Shown piece by piece: positions 33,848 to 43,197 of a DNA stretch of 64,000 nucleotides. The stretch's first letter is position 1. Each line of letters starts with the position of its first letter. Origin of the DNA: Symsagittifera roscoffensis (Eukaryota > Xenacoelomorpha > Acoela > Convolutidae); assembly GCF_963678635.1 (NCBI RefSeq), contig NC_087071.1, positions 3,115,624 through 3,179,623 on the forward strand, read 5' to 3'. The notes under the pieces were generated by a model, which did not search any database, was not told the DNA's origin, and was given only the letters and a program-made list of their open reading frames with translations. A program made the translations under genes and the position numbers.

Positions 33848-36800
33848 ATGAGGCGGAGTAGGGTACCGGTGCTCGAAAAAAGGTCAAGTGGATCAAACAC
33901 GAAATATAATTCATCGCTGCGCGGAACGACATCAACGGGCCCAAAGATAACGAAGACGAACTTTTCAGTTAACATGGTCAACACAAGGAGTACAGCGGAG
34001 AACAGGGCGAAAGAGGACACGGAAGGGGAGCGAGTAGAACCCACCATCGAGATTGATCTAGAGACACCCGATCAAAGTGTGGATGAAACAAGGAAGATGG
34101 CGACAGAGTCAACTCCAATGCCCAATGCAGAGGAACCGAACCAGAAACCCATAGAGTTCTCACCGATAGATGACGCGGAAGATGCAATAGGCAACACCGA
34201 AGAAACGGTGAAAGAAGACTCTCAAGTAAAGAGGACATCTTTTACGGAAAAATTGGGAATAATGTTCGGAATAAAAACAAAAGAAAACGTGACTGAAGAA
34301 CCAAAAGCAGAAAGAGCACGAACATTTGGGACAGTGAGCACGAAGACCTCAGAAGCCAATCCAAGAGAGGAACGAACTAAAGCAGAGGCTACGGCCGAAG
34401 AGAGACCGACAGCTGACCATGAAGAGACTACCATTGAGCTGGGTGACTTGTTGGCGAAATTAAATCAGATTGACAAAAGACTTAAGCACAGTGAAGAAGA
34501 CAGAGAGGTGATAAAAAAGGAGATAAGATACAACAAGCACGAGTATCTAGACAGTTATTTTAACCTGGCTAAGGCAACAGAGGAGAGACTCAAGGAGATG
34601 TCAGACAAGGTAGAAGCCACCAATGAAGAACGAGAAAAGAACATCAAAACAGACATGCAACAGTTGAAGAACCGATATGATGATGTCAACAGCCAATTAG
34701 GGAGCCTGGAAAGGAGAATGGACACAATGAGCAAGAGTCAAGCCGAGAGTTCGTGTGCAATACAGGCGAAGTTGGATGCAATCTTGAGAGGTTCTACTCC
34801 ACAAGAAAGACCGGCAGCGGATCGTACGCAAAGCACCAGGGTTGACTTTGTAGAACCACAAAGGAACAAACGGCAATCGACACCGTTGCCCTTAACCAGG
34901 GATGCGATAAGCATAGCACCAACAACTGCGAAAACAATAATGAAGAATGGAACGTCGAATACAACGGCTGCTCCGGGAGATTCAACAGCTAACAGCAACA
35001 CAGGACCAGATGCTATGACATGGGCCAGCACTTGGGAGATGATGAACAGGACTCTAGAGGCCTTCGCCACGAGGAACACTGACTCGAGCGACAGGAGAGA
35101 GGGAAAATCAAGAAAGACATTCAAGAAGCCAAAAGAATTCAAGGACGACTCCGATGGATGCATTGACACTTGGGTGGAAGTGATGAGATTACATCTAGAA
35201 CAAGACAACTTGAGTGACGAAAGACAAGCATGTACAGCCATACTGAGCAACTTGGAAGGAACGGCATTAAAATGCGTGGTCGCAAAGAAGGAGGAAGAAC
35301 GCGACACCGCGGACAAGATCTTCGAGATATTGCTGAATCGGTTCGGGTCAGGCATGAAGGGTCACCAAGCGATGATGCGATTTGAAAAGAGAAGGCAGAG
35401 GGACGACGAGTCAATAGATCGGTTCCTAGATGACCTCGAGAGCTTGAGAAGGAGGAGTGACCCAGAGGAGTCGACAAATAGACGGAACTTTAGCATTGCC
35501 TCGAAGTTCATCGATGGGGTGAAAAGTGATGACTTAAGGACAATGTTAGCAACATACTACACATTGTCGAAGGACAGCGCACCCACCCCAGAAGAAATGA
35601 GACAGAAATCAAGAGAATACATGCTGATGAAACCCAAGAAGTACTCATATTCCGAAAACAGGAACACGCAAGGGGGAAGCCAACCCCAGAGGTCATCATG
35701 GTACAAACCTAGAGATGATATGGACAAGCGCAGATCATGCGCGAACTGCGGGTCAGCGGATCATCATGTGGCTGACTGCACAACGTACAAACAAGGCATG
35801 AAGAGCCTAGGTTATGCACCGGATGAAGAGGATATGAGCCAGATGGAGGAACACGAGTACTATAACGGCTTAATCATCAAGATAGGCGCCAGATGCTTCT
35901 TCTGTAACCAGGAGGGGCACTTCAGAATGGATTGTCCCTTGTTCTGGGAAGCGGTCAAGGACCAGAATCACCCCAAACATAAGTTGGCATTAGCGGCGGT
36001 GCAGAATCAGCGGAACAGGCAAAACGAGTTTGAATCTAGGAACTTGGGGGCACCAAACACCGAATTGCCGACGAAGACAGTGAAAGCTGTGACACATGTT
36101 AGCGGTGCGTTAGAGTCCGCGGCCGGAAGCTCTCTAGAGATAAATTATGAGAAAGCGGCGACGGAAGCAATTGCCAAAGTGAAACAAGATCTGGCTGCGA
36201 AAGAAATAGAGCAACGACTAAAGTTGGAGATCGAAAGACAGAATTTTAACGGAGCATTAACCGGATCGAACTCAATACCAGAGGCTAGAACGGGCTCAAT
36301 GAAGACCGGGAATTGTAACACCGTGAAAATGGTGACAGGTAAACCTTTTGGAATATCGAAAATCGGAGCAAGAATAATGTCGATAATCACAGTGGGCGGA
36401 CACGAGGTAACCAGAAACTTGAGCGAGCCGAGCGACCAGACGATAATGCACATTGACGTGTATGCAGACTACTTGAGTGGAATAAGTCCACAAACGACTT
36501 CTAGAGCGCTCAGGGCACTACTCACGAGAGGGGGCAGCAAATCGGTACGTGTTGATAATAGGTACACTGAAGCTTATGGTCCACACGAGGTCATGCTAAA
36601 TATAGATGGAATCAACATCTATACCAAGACGATGATAACATGCGACGAAGACCTAATTGGACAAATCTATGTAGGGAAAGAAGAATTGAAAGTAAGATCG
36701 ATCGGACACTGTGCCATGCTTGAAGAAGATGCAATGCACATCGGGACGGAAGCAGACGTGACAGGGCACGTGCTAGACATAAATGGCAAAAAGACTCAGT

Positions 36801-39800
36801 TGCGTGGATTACTTGACACGGGAGCAGTCTTGAGCGTCATACCAATCGAAACATGGGAAAAGATGGGCTTTGACAAAGGTGACTTGATAGACTCGAGAAT
36901 ACGGCTGTCAGCTGCAAACAAAGGGGCCCTACGGGTGCTGGGCAGGACGCCGATAATAGCCCTCAATTTGGGGGAACGTAACCTGTGGATGAGCTTCATC
37001 GTGGTAGAAAACCTAGATGAATCTGACCAATTCATTTTGGGCAGAGACTTCATCAGGAATTTCGACGTAACGATTGATCTAAATAATGCAATGTTCAGGA
37101 TACGGAATCCGGATAGGAGGTACGCAATCAAACCGGTAAATTTAATAATGGCGAATGAAAACAAAGCACCGGTATTCTTGAGTAGGAGAGTGAGGTTAAA
37201 AGCTAATGAAGCGGCAATCGTAAGCTTGAGGATGAAAAATTATAATGAACTAAGTGACAACAAGCAAGTGTGTATAGTTCCGAATCCCAATAGTCAAAGC
37301 GCTGCTGTTTTAGGAAGATCATTTTCGATAACGAAGAGCGGCCTCTGCGTCAGTGTCTTGTTGAATACCCTTGATATACCGATCACGATACAGAGAGGGA
37401 GGAAGCTGGGATATGCTTTACCGGTTAAAACTCGATATGAAACAATTGAAAACTCAAAACAAAATGAATTTGTTGATTGTCCCAACCACAGGGACAAAAT
37501 TTGTATCTTGAGACGATTGCAGAGAATAAAAGATTCTTCAGGTCTTATCAAATCACTTAAGTCAGAAACGGACGATGGGCTTTCGAGCTGTTCGAACTTT
37601 CCAGAGAGACCCACACTAGATGAAATGCAAATTGATAAACCGGTTCTGCCGGAGATTGAACATTTAAGGGGCAAACTGAAAGATGAACAGCTCGAAGCTA
37701 TCAAGGACGTACTAGAGCGAAACGAGGAGGTCTTTTCAAGACATAAGGCGGATATCGGGTGTTGTAATTTTGTTGAACATGAAATTGAACTTGAGGAAAA
37801 CGCGGTACCACACAGGGAGGGGGCGAGGCGCATGACCCCACACAAATCGGACGCGTGTAGAAAAGAAATCGAAACGTTACTAGAGTATGACATGATAGAA
37901 CCATCCAAGTCACCGTGGGCGTGTGGAGTAGTGATGGCCAAAAAGAAAGGCGACCAGTTAAGGTTTTGTTGTGACTTTCGATACCTGAACTCCGTCACGG
38001 TGAAGGATGCCTATCCCATACCTAGAATTGATGAGAGCCTCTCGAAGTTAGGTGATGCAAAATTTTTTACGACTCTTGATTTAGGCTCGGCTTTTTGGCA
38101 GGTACCATTAAGGAAGCAAGACAGGGACAAGACAGGGTTCGCCTGCGAGTTGGGTCTGTTTCAATGGAAACGGATGCCGTTTGGACTCTGCAATGCAACA
38201 GCCACGTTTCAGCGGCTGATGGCACACGCGTTGATAGGCGTGACGAAGAAGTACGGCAACCTGGTAATGTGCTACGTGGACGACGTGGTAATAGCGACGC
38301 CGACACTAGAAGACCACATCGAGAGGCTTGACGAGGTGTTCGCGTGCATGAAGAGATCGGGGCTGAAGTGTAAACCATCAAAGTGCGAGATACTCAAGGA
38401 CTCGATTAAATACTTGGGAAGGATGGTAGATAAGCACGGCATTAGACCTGATCCAGACGCCGTGGAAGCAGTCCTAACCTGGAAATCACCGAAGACGGAG
38501 CACCAGCTGATGAGCTTCCTGGGTTTCGCCAACTATTATAGAGAATTCATCAAGGGCTATGCGGACAAGGTATACCCGATGCAACAACTAATGAGACATA
38601 AGGGCAAGAAGTTCACGTGGAACAACGCGGCAGAAGAGTCATTCCAGGGAATAAAGAAAGAGCTATGTGAGGCACCAGTACTGGGTATGCCGACAGAGAA
38701 GGGGATGTACGTGCTAGACACGGACGCGTCAGTAGTCGCCATTTCTGGGATTCTCCATCAAGAACAAGAATGGAATGGGAAGACAGTCTTGAGACCAATA
38801 GCATACGGGAGCAAGGTCCTAAGTGACACAGAAATGAAGTACGGAGCACCGAAAGCAGAGATGTTCGCGGTGGTCACCTTTGTCGAAAAATACAGAGCAT
38901 ACCTAGGCAGTGAGCCCTTCAAGCTGCGAGTCGACAACCGAGCACTAAGCTGGCTGAAAACGTACTCAATGGACCAGAGCTATATTGGGAGGTGGATAGT
39001 TCGCTTGGATGGATACAACATGATAATTGAGCACAGAACACGAGATAAACATCAAAATGCTGACAGCTTGAGTAAGAAGACGGAGTTCTACGAGAGGCAA
39101 GAACAAAGAGAGGCGGACAGACCTGAGATCAAAGACGGCTTCTCCTTTATGGACAAAGAAACGTACGACAGTCTTCCACTCACGAGATGGCTGGACAAAT
39201 CAGGCAAACCGATAGAAGATCATCCCGAATTGCCGAAAGAGCCTCTTGAAAAGACCATCTTGAAGAAAAATAGAGGGATTCCGATAGGAATAATGCTCAA
39301 GTCCAAGATCGTGAGGGAGACACTCAAGGCAAAAGGTTATGATCTCACCCAGGTAGAGGAGGGAACGGTCCGAATAGATGAAGACTTAATGAGGTTGCTT
39401 GAGAAACTATCAGATGACAAGCCCGTGATCCAAGGGAAAGGTCAGGAGGCACCGGAACTAACCATACTTCGGAGAGAAGAAACAGTGAACAAAACTGACG
39501 TCTCAAAAAGAAGCATCACTGATAGCAAGGAAGTTGTGCGATCACTAGTTGAAAAAATCCCCGACAAAATTCTGGAGCAGACAAAAGTCAGGGATAAGAA
39601 AGTAACATTCAGAGAAGAAGTTGAACACCGGGGACTAGATCAAGAGTCCGGGGAGTGGTCCAGATTCATGGAAGAAGACGAAACCGGAGAAGGGAAATTG
39701 TCCGGGGAGCGTGAAGAATGGGATGAAGACTCGGATGAGAGCAGCGAAGACCAAGACAGTCTATGCATGATACTGGCGGAAGAGAAGATAAGACAGCACG

Positions 39801-42655
39801 ACAGGGAATTACAGACGGATCCATCTTCAGGGACGTACAATCTGGAAACACAAGAGGTACGAGGTGGTGAAGAGCTCGAGAAAATAGCAGTTTCAAGAAA
39901 ACCACTAAGGGAACTATCGTGCAACTCAAACGTCAGAACGAATCTGGTACCAGAAGACGACATGAAAATCGTGAAAAGGATGATATGTGTGAAGCTGAGT
40001 GATGACACCCACAACCCTGGTGAAATGAATGGACAGATCATGGCGCTAAAGGAGCACGTTAAGGCGAGATACAGGCTGTCTGACCTAATAAGGGCCCAGA
40101 AGAATGACAAAATGACAAGTAACCTCTCCAAATGGATCCATTCGGGAGTCAAGGAGAAGGGGGAACTTGAGGAAGACAGCTACAAGATCTTGAGCCAGTT
40201 CTACAAGGAAAAGAGAGATTTACTTTATCACACAGCTGAAGGGGTGGTAGCGTGCAAGAGAAGAGATGAGGAAAGAATATTACACAAACACAACCTCATC
40301 ATACTACCACAATTGTACCAAACGGAGGTGCTTTTCAGATCACACGACCAGATGGGCCACCAGGGGATAGATAAAGTACAACAAAGGATACTTCACAGGT
40401 TTGATTGGCCGGGAATGAGAAAAGCTTGCGAGAGATGGGTGAATGCCTGCCTAGCATGCCTTCAAGTAAAAGACCCAAGGAAGATGAAGTTTCCCCTCAA
40501 GTCTGTCGAGAGTTCGGAATTCAATGAAGTGGTGCAGATAGACCATCAGAAAATCTGCATGACGGAGTCGGGTTATAACCAAATACTAGTTATAATAGAT
40601 CACTTCACCAAGTTGGCGGAAGCGGTTCCGTGCCAGACAGCCTCGGCAGAGGAGACATGTGATCACCTGATAACGCATTGGATATCGCGATATGGTTGTC
40701 CAATGACTTTCCAGTCAGACAACGGCAAGGCTTTTGTGGGGGACTTGACAAAAGAATTGATGAAGAGATCACACATTGCTCAAGCGCACTCGACGACCTA
40801 TCATCCACAGACCAATGGGTTGGTAGAGAGACAGAACAGGACACTGGTCAACATGCTCAGGGTGTACTGCTCGAGATACATGACGGACTGGGACAAATAC
40901 CTGCCACAGGTAGTGGGAGCCTATAATAGTACTCAGCACTCAACGACGGGTATCAGTCCTTTCATGATGTTGACAGGCAGGGAAAGGGCAATGCCTATAA
41001 CATTCTTTTACCCGGAGTACGAGGGGAAGAGGACGTCACCTCAAGCATACGTGAAGGAAGCGATCAAAAGACAACAAGAGCTAAACGAGCTATGTCGGAG
41101 AAACACGGCGCAAGCGCAAATGAGGCAACGCAAGAAATATGACGAAAAGATACTAAGAGCAAAGCCATACGAAGTGGGCCAATACGTGTGGGTCTTCCAA
41201 AATGTCATACCGCCCAAGGGAACAAAGAAACTACTCAAGAAATGGAGAGGACCGTTCATGATTACGGAAGTACATCAACAAGGACGGTTCTATCGCTTGA
41301 GTACAGGGCGAGCAGCACATTACGAAAATCTGAAGCCTCATGTCCCGTCCCCGGAGGACTGGTGCCTACCAAGAGACATGGAAGGTCTTGAGTACCTGGT
41401 GGTGGAACCAGCGTGCGAAGTGAATGAGAAAGGCACTAGAGAGAAAAATGATGGTAATGAGAACTTGAGTTTGGACGACAACGAAAAGATAGAAGTGGAG
41501 TCGGATGCAGGTTCATTTGTAGAAGAAGACTGGAACGACCCAGAGCAAAACGAGGTACCGAAGTGGATGGAGCCGGATCGACCAACACCACCGGAAACCA
41601 GGACTGGCAATCGTAAACGCACAGGCATGAGGTACAATAGGTACGGGGATGACTTCTTGATCGATAAGATACAGCCAGACAAGTTGGGCGATGAACTACT
41701 AAGCGCAGGCGAACTGGAAGCCGGAGAGGAATGGCAGGTCATTGACGATGGTGGACATTATCCGCAGGATGATTACTCGACGCCAGAATTGGAGACGGAT
41801 CTCGAGCAGAGTGAAATAGAAAGGAGGGAGAACACGAACTTGAGGATTCTAGAGTGGATGCGTGATGTCAAGGACGAGAGCCACGAAGGACAAAGCATTC
41901 AGCAAGTCGATATATCAGCAGCAAATTACATGAAGACAGAGGACCCTCTTTTCGGATGGACAGCAACAGACAGGCCACTGGACATCCCCAAGGACAATTC
42001 AGACCCGACTACATCGACGGGGACGTCGATAAATATTTTTGTCCGGGGAGTGGGGGTAGGACTTACCCACACCGAAAATTTGATGATAAAGAAGCTCAAG
42101 GAAGTGAGGGAAACAAGCGGATTGGAACTGGAGAAAGAAGAACCAGAGCCTACGATAGGAAGGAATTTCAAAACGAAATTCGAAATACCCAATGAATACT
42201 CAGAGAACATCATGATAACAGATAGCGACTTCATCCTGTCAAACAGGACCAGCGCGATCTGCATCACGGCGGACATGAGTTTCAAATCAAGATTGGAGGC
42301 TGACTTCAAAAGAGAGTACCAGAACGTAGAGTTTCTGTTCAGACAGAGGCCAGGACTGGGAGGCATAGCAGCGCTTCCACCGTCAGTGGCACAAGTCCCG
42401 GGCAAATACCTCTGCTTCCTAGTAACGAGAGTCAACGACAGAAACACAATTGATCCCGAACACGTGATATTGGCACTGACAAGACTACGTGACTTCATGA
42501 TTGAAAGAGGAATAGTGGAGGTCTCGATGCCGGTGTACGACCCAAACAGGGGCAAACTGAGCTCGAGGGAATTGTACGCTATCCTACATGTGGTCTTTGC
42601 AGAAACAGAGATAATGGTGCATCTTCACAAGAAGTACTACTTGAGCATCGCCTGA
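33848..42655 (+). CDS. gag-pol: Gag-Pol polyprotein of inner element (2,935 aa, intact)
   Basis: A single uninterrupted frame. N-terminal ~200 residues are acidic; coiled-coil-like 200-300; capsid-like 390-600 (FKKPKEFKDDSDGCIDTWVE to ESIDRFLDDLESL). Two CCHC knuckles lie at 631-644 and 683-696. Aspartic protease LLDTGA has Asp 990. Reverse transcriptase runs about 1370-1560 with catalytic YVDD 1476-1479. RNase H LDTDAS has Asp 1626. A charged linker of about 350 residues follows. Integrase has a His/Cys domain (H2166, H2171, then CLAC) and catalytic D2232, D2291, E2327 (exact D-35-E spacing), then a GPF motif at 2468. An unusual ~430-residue acidic C-terminal extension has no recognised domain. 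Gag and pol are fused in one frame, so no frameshift is needed. MVNTRST at 33974 is an alternative start. Confidence 0.95.
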   Translation: MRRSRVPVLEKRSSGSNTKYNSSLRGTTSTGPKITKTNFSVNMVNTRSTAENRAKEDTEGERVEPTIEIDLETPDQSVDETRKMATESTPMPNAEEPNQKPIEFSPIDDAEDAIGNTEETVKEDSQVKRTSFTEKLGIMFGIKTKENVTEEPKAERARTFGTVSTKTSEANPREERTKAEATAEERPTADHEETTIELGDLLAKLNQIDKRLKHSEEDREVIKKEIRYNKHEYLDSYFNLAKATEERLKEMSDKVEATNEEREKNIKTDMQQLKNRYDDVNSQLGSLERRMDTMSKSQAESSCAIQAKLDAILRGSTPQERPAADRTQSTRVDFVEPQRNKRQSTPLPLTRDAISIAPTTAKTIMKNGTSNTTAAPGDSTANSNTGPDAMTWASTWEMMNRTLEAFATRNTDSSDRREGKSRKTFKKPKEFKDDSDGCIDTWVEVMRLHLEQDNLSDERQACTAILSNLEGTALKCVVAKKEEERDTADKIFEILLNRFGSGMKGHQAMMRFEKRRQRDDESIDRFLDDLESLRRRSDPEESTNRRNFSIASKFIDGVKSDDLRTMLATYYTLSKDSAPTPEEMRQKSREYMLMKPKKYSYSENRNTQGGSQPQRSSWYKPRDDMDKRRSCANCGSADHHVADCTTYKQGMKSLGYAPDEEDMSQMEEHEYYNGLIIKIGARCFFCNQEGHFRMDCPLFWEAVKDQNHPKHKLALAAVQNQRNRQNEFESRNLGAPNTELPTKTVKAVTHVSGALESAAGSSLEINYEKAATEAIAKVKQDLAAKEIEQRLKLEIERQNFNGALTGSNSIPEARTGSMKTGNCNTVKMVTGKPFGISKIGARIMSIITVGGHEVTRNLSEPSDQTIMHIDVYADYLSGISPQTTSRALRALLTRGGSKSVRVDNRYTEAYGPHEVMLNIDGINIYTKTMITCDEDLIGQIYVGKEELKVRSIGHCAMLEEDAMHIGTEADVTGHVLDINGKKTQLRGLLDTGAVLSVIPIETWEKMGFDKGDLIDSRIRLSAANKGALRVLGRTPIIALNLGERNLWMSFIVVENLDESDQFILGRDFIRNFDVTIDLNNAMFRIRNPDRRYAIKPVNLIMANENKAPVFLSRRVRLKANEAAIVSLRMKNYNELSDNKQVCIVPNPNSQSAAVLGRSFSITKSGLCVSVLLNTLDIPITIQRGRKLGYALPVKTRYETIENSKQNEFVDCPNHRDKICILRRLQRIKDSSGLIKSLKSETDDGLSSCSNFPERPTLDEMQIDKPVLPEIEHLRGKLKDEQLEAIKDVLERNEEVFSRHKADIGCCNFVEHEIELEENAVPHREGARRMTPHKSDACRKEIETLLEYDMIEPSKSPWACGVVMAKKKGDQLRFCCDFRYLNSVTVKDAYPIPRIDESLSKLGDAKFFTTLDLGSAFWQVPLRKQDRDKTGFACELGLFQWKRMPFGLCNATATFQRLMAHALIGVTKKYGNLVMCYVDDVVIATPTLEDHIERLDEVFACMKRSGLKCKPSKCEILKDSIKYLGRMVDKHGIRPDPDAVEAVLTWKSPKTEHQLMSFLGFANYYREFIKGYADKVYPMQQLMRHKGKKFTWNNAAEESFQGIKKELCEAPVLGMPTEKGMYVLDTDASVVAISGILHQEQEWNGKTVLRPIAYGSKVLSDTEMKYGAPKAEMFAVVTFVEKYRAYLGSEPFKLRVDNRALSWLKTYSMDQSYIGRWIVRLDGYNMIIEHRTRDKHQNADSLSKKTEFYERQEQREADRPEIKDGFSFMDKETYDSLPLTRWLDKSGKPIEDHPELPKEPLEKTILKKNRGIPIGIMLKSKIVRETLKAKGYDLTQVEEGTVRIDEDLMRLLEKLSDDKPVIQGKGQEAPELTILRREETVNKTDVSKRSITDSKEVVRSLVEKIPDKILEQTKVRDKKVTFREEVEHRGLDQESGEWSRFMEEDETGEGKLSGEREEWDEDSDESSEDQDSLCMILAEEKIRQHDRELQTDPSSGTYNLETQEVRGGEELEKIAVSRKPLRELSCNSNVRTNLVPEDDMKIVKRMICVKLSDDTHNPGEMNGQIMALKEHVKARYRLSDLIRAQKNDKMTSNLSKWIHSGVKEKGELEEDSYKILSQFYKEKRDLLYHTAEGVVACKRRDEERILHKHNLIILPQLYQTEVLFRSHDQMGHQGIDKVQQRILHRFDWPGMRKACERWVNACLACLQVKDPRKMKFPLKSVESSEFNEVVQIDHQKICMTESGYNQILVIIDHFTKLAEAVPCQTASAEETCDHLITHWISRYGCPMTFQSDNGKAFVGDLTKELMKRSHIAQAHSTTYHPQTNGLVERQNRTLVNMLRVYCSRYMTDWDKYLPQVVGAYNSTQHSTTGISPFMMLTGRERAMPITFFYPEYEGKRTSPQAYVKEAIKRQQELNELCRRNTAQAQMRQRKKYDEKILRAKPYEVGQYVWVFQNVIPPKGTKKLLKKWRGPFMITEVHQQGRFYRLSTGRAAHYENLKPHVPSPEDWCLPRDMEGLEYLVVEPACEVNEKGTREKNDGNENLSLDDNEKIEVESDAGSFVEEDWNDPEQNEVPKWMEPDRPTPPETRTGNRKRTGMRYNRYGDDFLIDKIQPDKLGDELLSAGELEAGEEWQVIDDGGHYPQDDYSTPELETDLEQSEIERRENTNLRILEWMRDVKDESHEGQSIQQVDISAANYMKTEDPLFGWTATDRPLDIPKDNSDPTTSTGTSINIFVRGVGVGLTHTENLMIKKLKEVRETSGLELEKEEPEPTIGRNFKTKFEIPNEYSENIMITDSDFILSNRTSAICITADMSFKSRLEADFKREYQNVEFLFRQRPGLGGIAALPPSVAQVPGKYLCFLVTRVNDRNTIDPEHVILALTRLRDFMIERGIVEVSMPVYDPNRGKLSSRELYAILHVVFAETEIMVHLHKKYYLSIA

Positions 42656-43197
42656 GTCGGGTACATGGAGGTATCAGGTCGGGTGTGAGGGAGGAGTCTT
42701 GAGTCAGGTACTGGGGTGCGGCGCAGGTAAAGGGATCTTAAGATGTGATTGGCATGACAATTGAATTTTAAAAGAAAGAATTGATGGTGCTAAAACATAA
42801 AATGAATCTGCATGTTCTTAAGGGAGATCCAATCAAATTGTTTTAAGTGATATGTGAATGATAAGATTTTAATCATATGGGTAGAAGGGGGGTCTCTAGG
42901 TTAGGAACGTGACATACTAAGTTTTAATGAGCTCTATGTTTTCAGATCAAGTTTGAAAACAAAGTTGAATATCCAACTACACTCAAACGAGAAACAGAAA
43001 AAGAGAATCTTGATTGAACACGCGACAATCCGGATCTACAGCAAGTGCTTGCAAGAGAAGATTTCTAGAGATTTCTTGAATTGGGTAATTCTTGAGTTGG
43101 AAAGGTAATTCTTGAGCTGGAAAGGTAATTCTTGAGCTGGAAAGGTAATTCTTGAGCTGGTTGACATCTATCTACACACATCCCGAAGTTATAAAGA
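42656..43197 (+). other. Spacer between the two giant ORFs
   Basis: 542 bases without a gene. It holds G-rich AGAAGGGGGGTCTC near 42884, a region of AT-rich sequence, and the 20-base repeats at 43084-43160. A promoter, internal initiation or splice-acceptor function would be needed to express the next ORF, but no clear TTTCAG-type acceptor stands out. Confidence 0.45.
43084..43160 (+). repeat. 20-bp tandem repeat (x4) just upstream of ORF B
   Basis: Four consecutive copies of GGTAATTCTTGAGCTGGAAA start at 43084, 43104, 43124 and 43144 (first copy with GTTGG, last copy truncated). They end 38 bases before the ORF B start codon. The copies share the CTTGAG core that recurs throughout this element. 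Confidence 0.9.

Noticed and set aside
34738-35355. Minus-strand ORFs opposite gag-pol (also 37294-37998, 41926-42555)
   Set aside because: They are antisense shadows of a strongly purine-rich coding strand, with Ser/Leu/Pro-rich composition and no domains.
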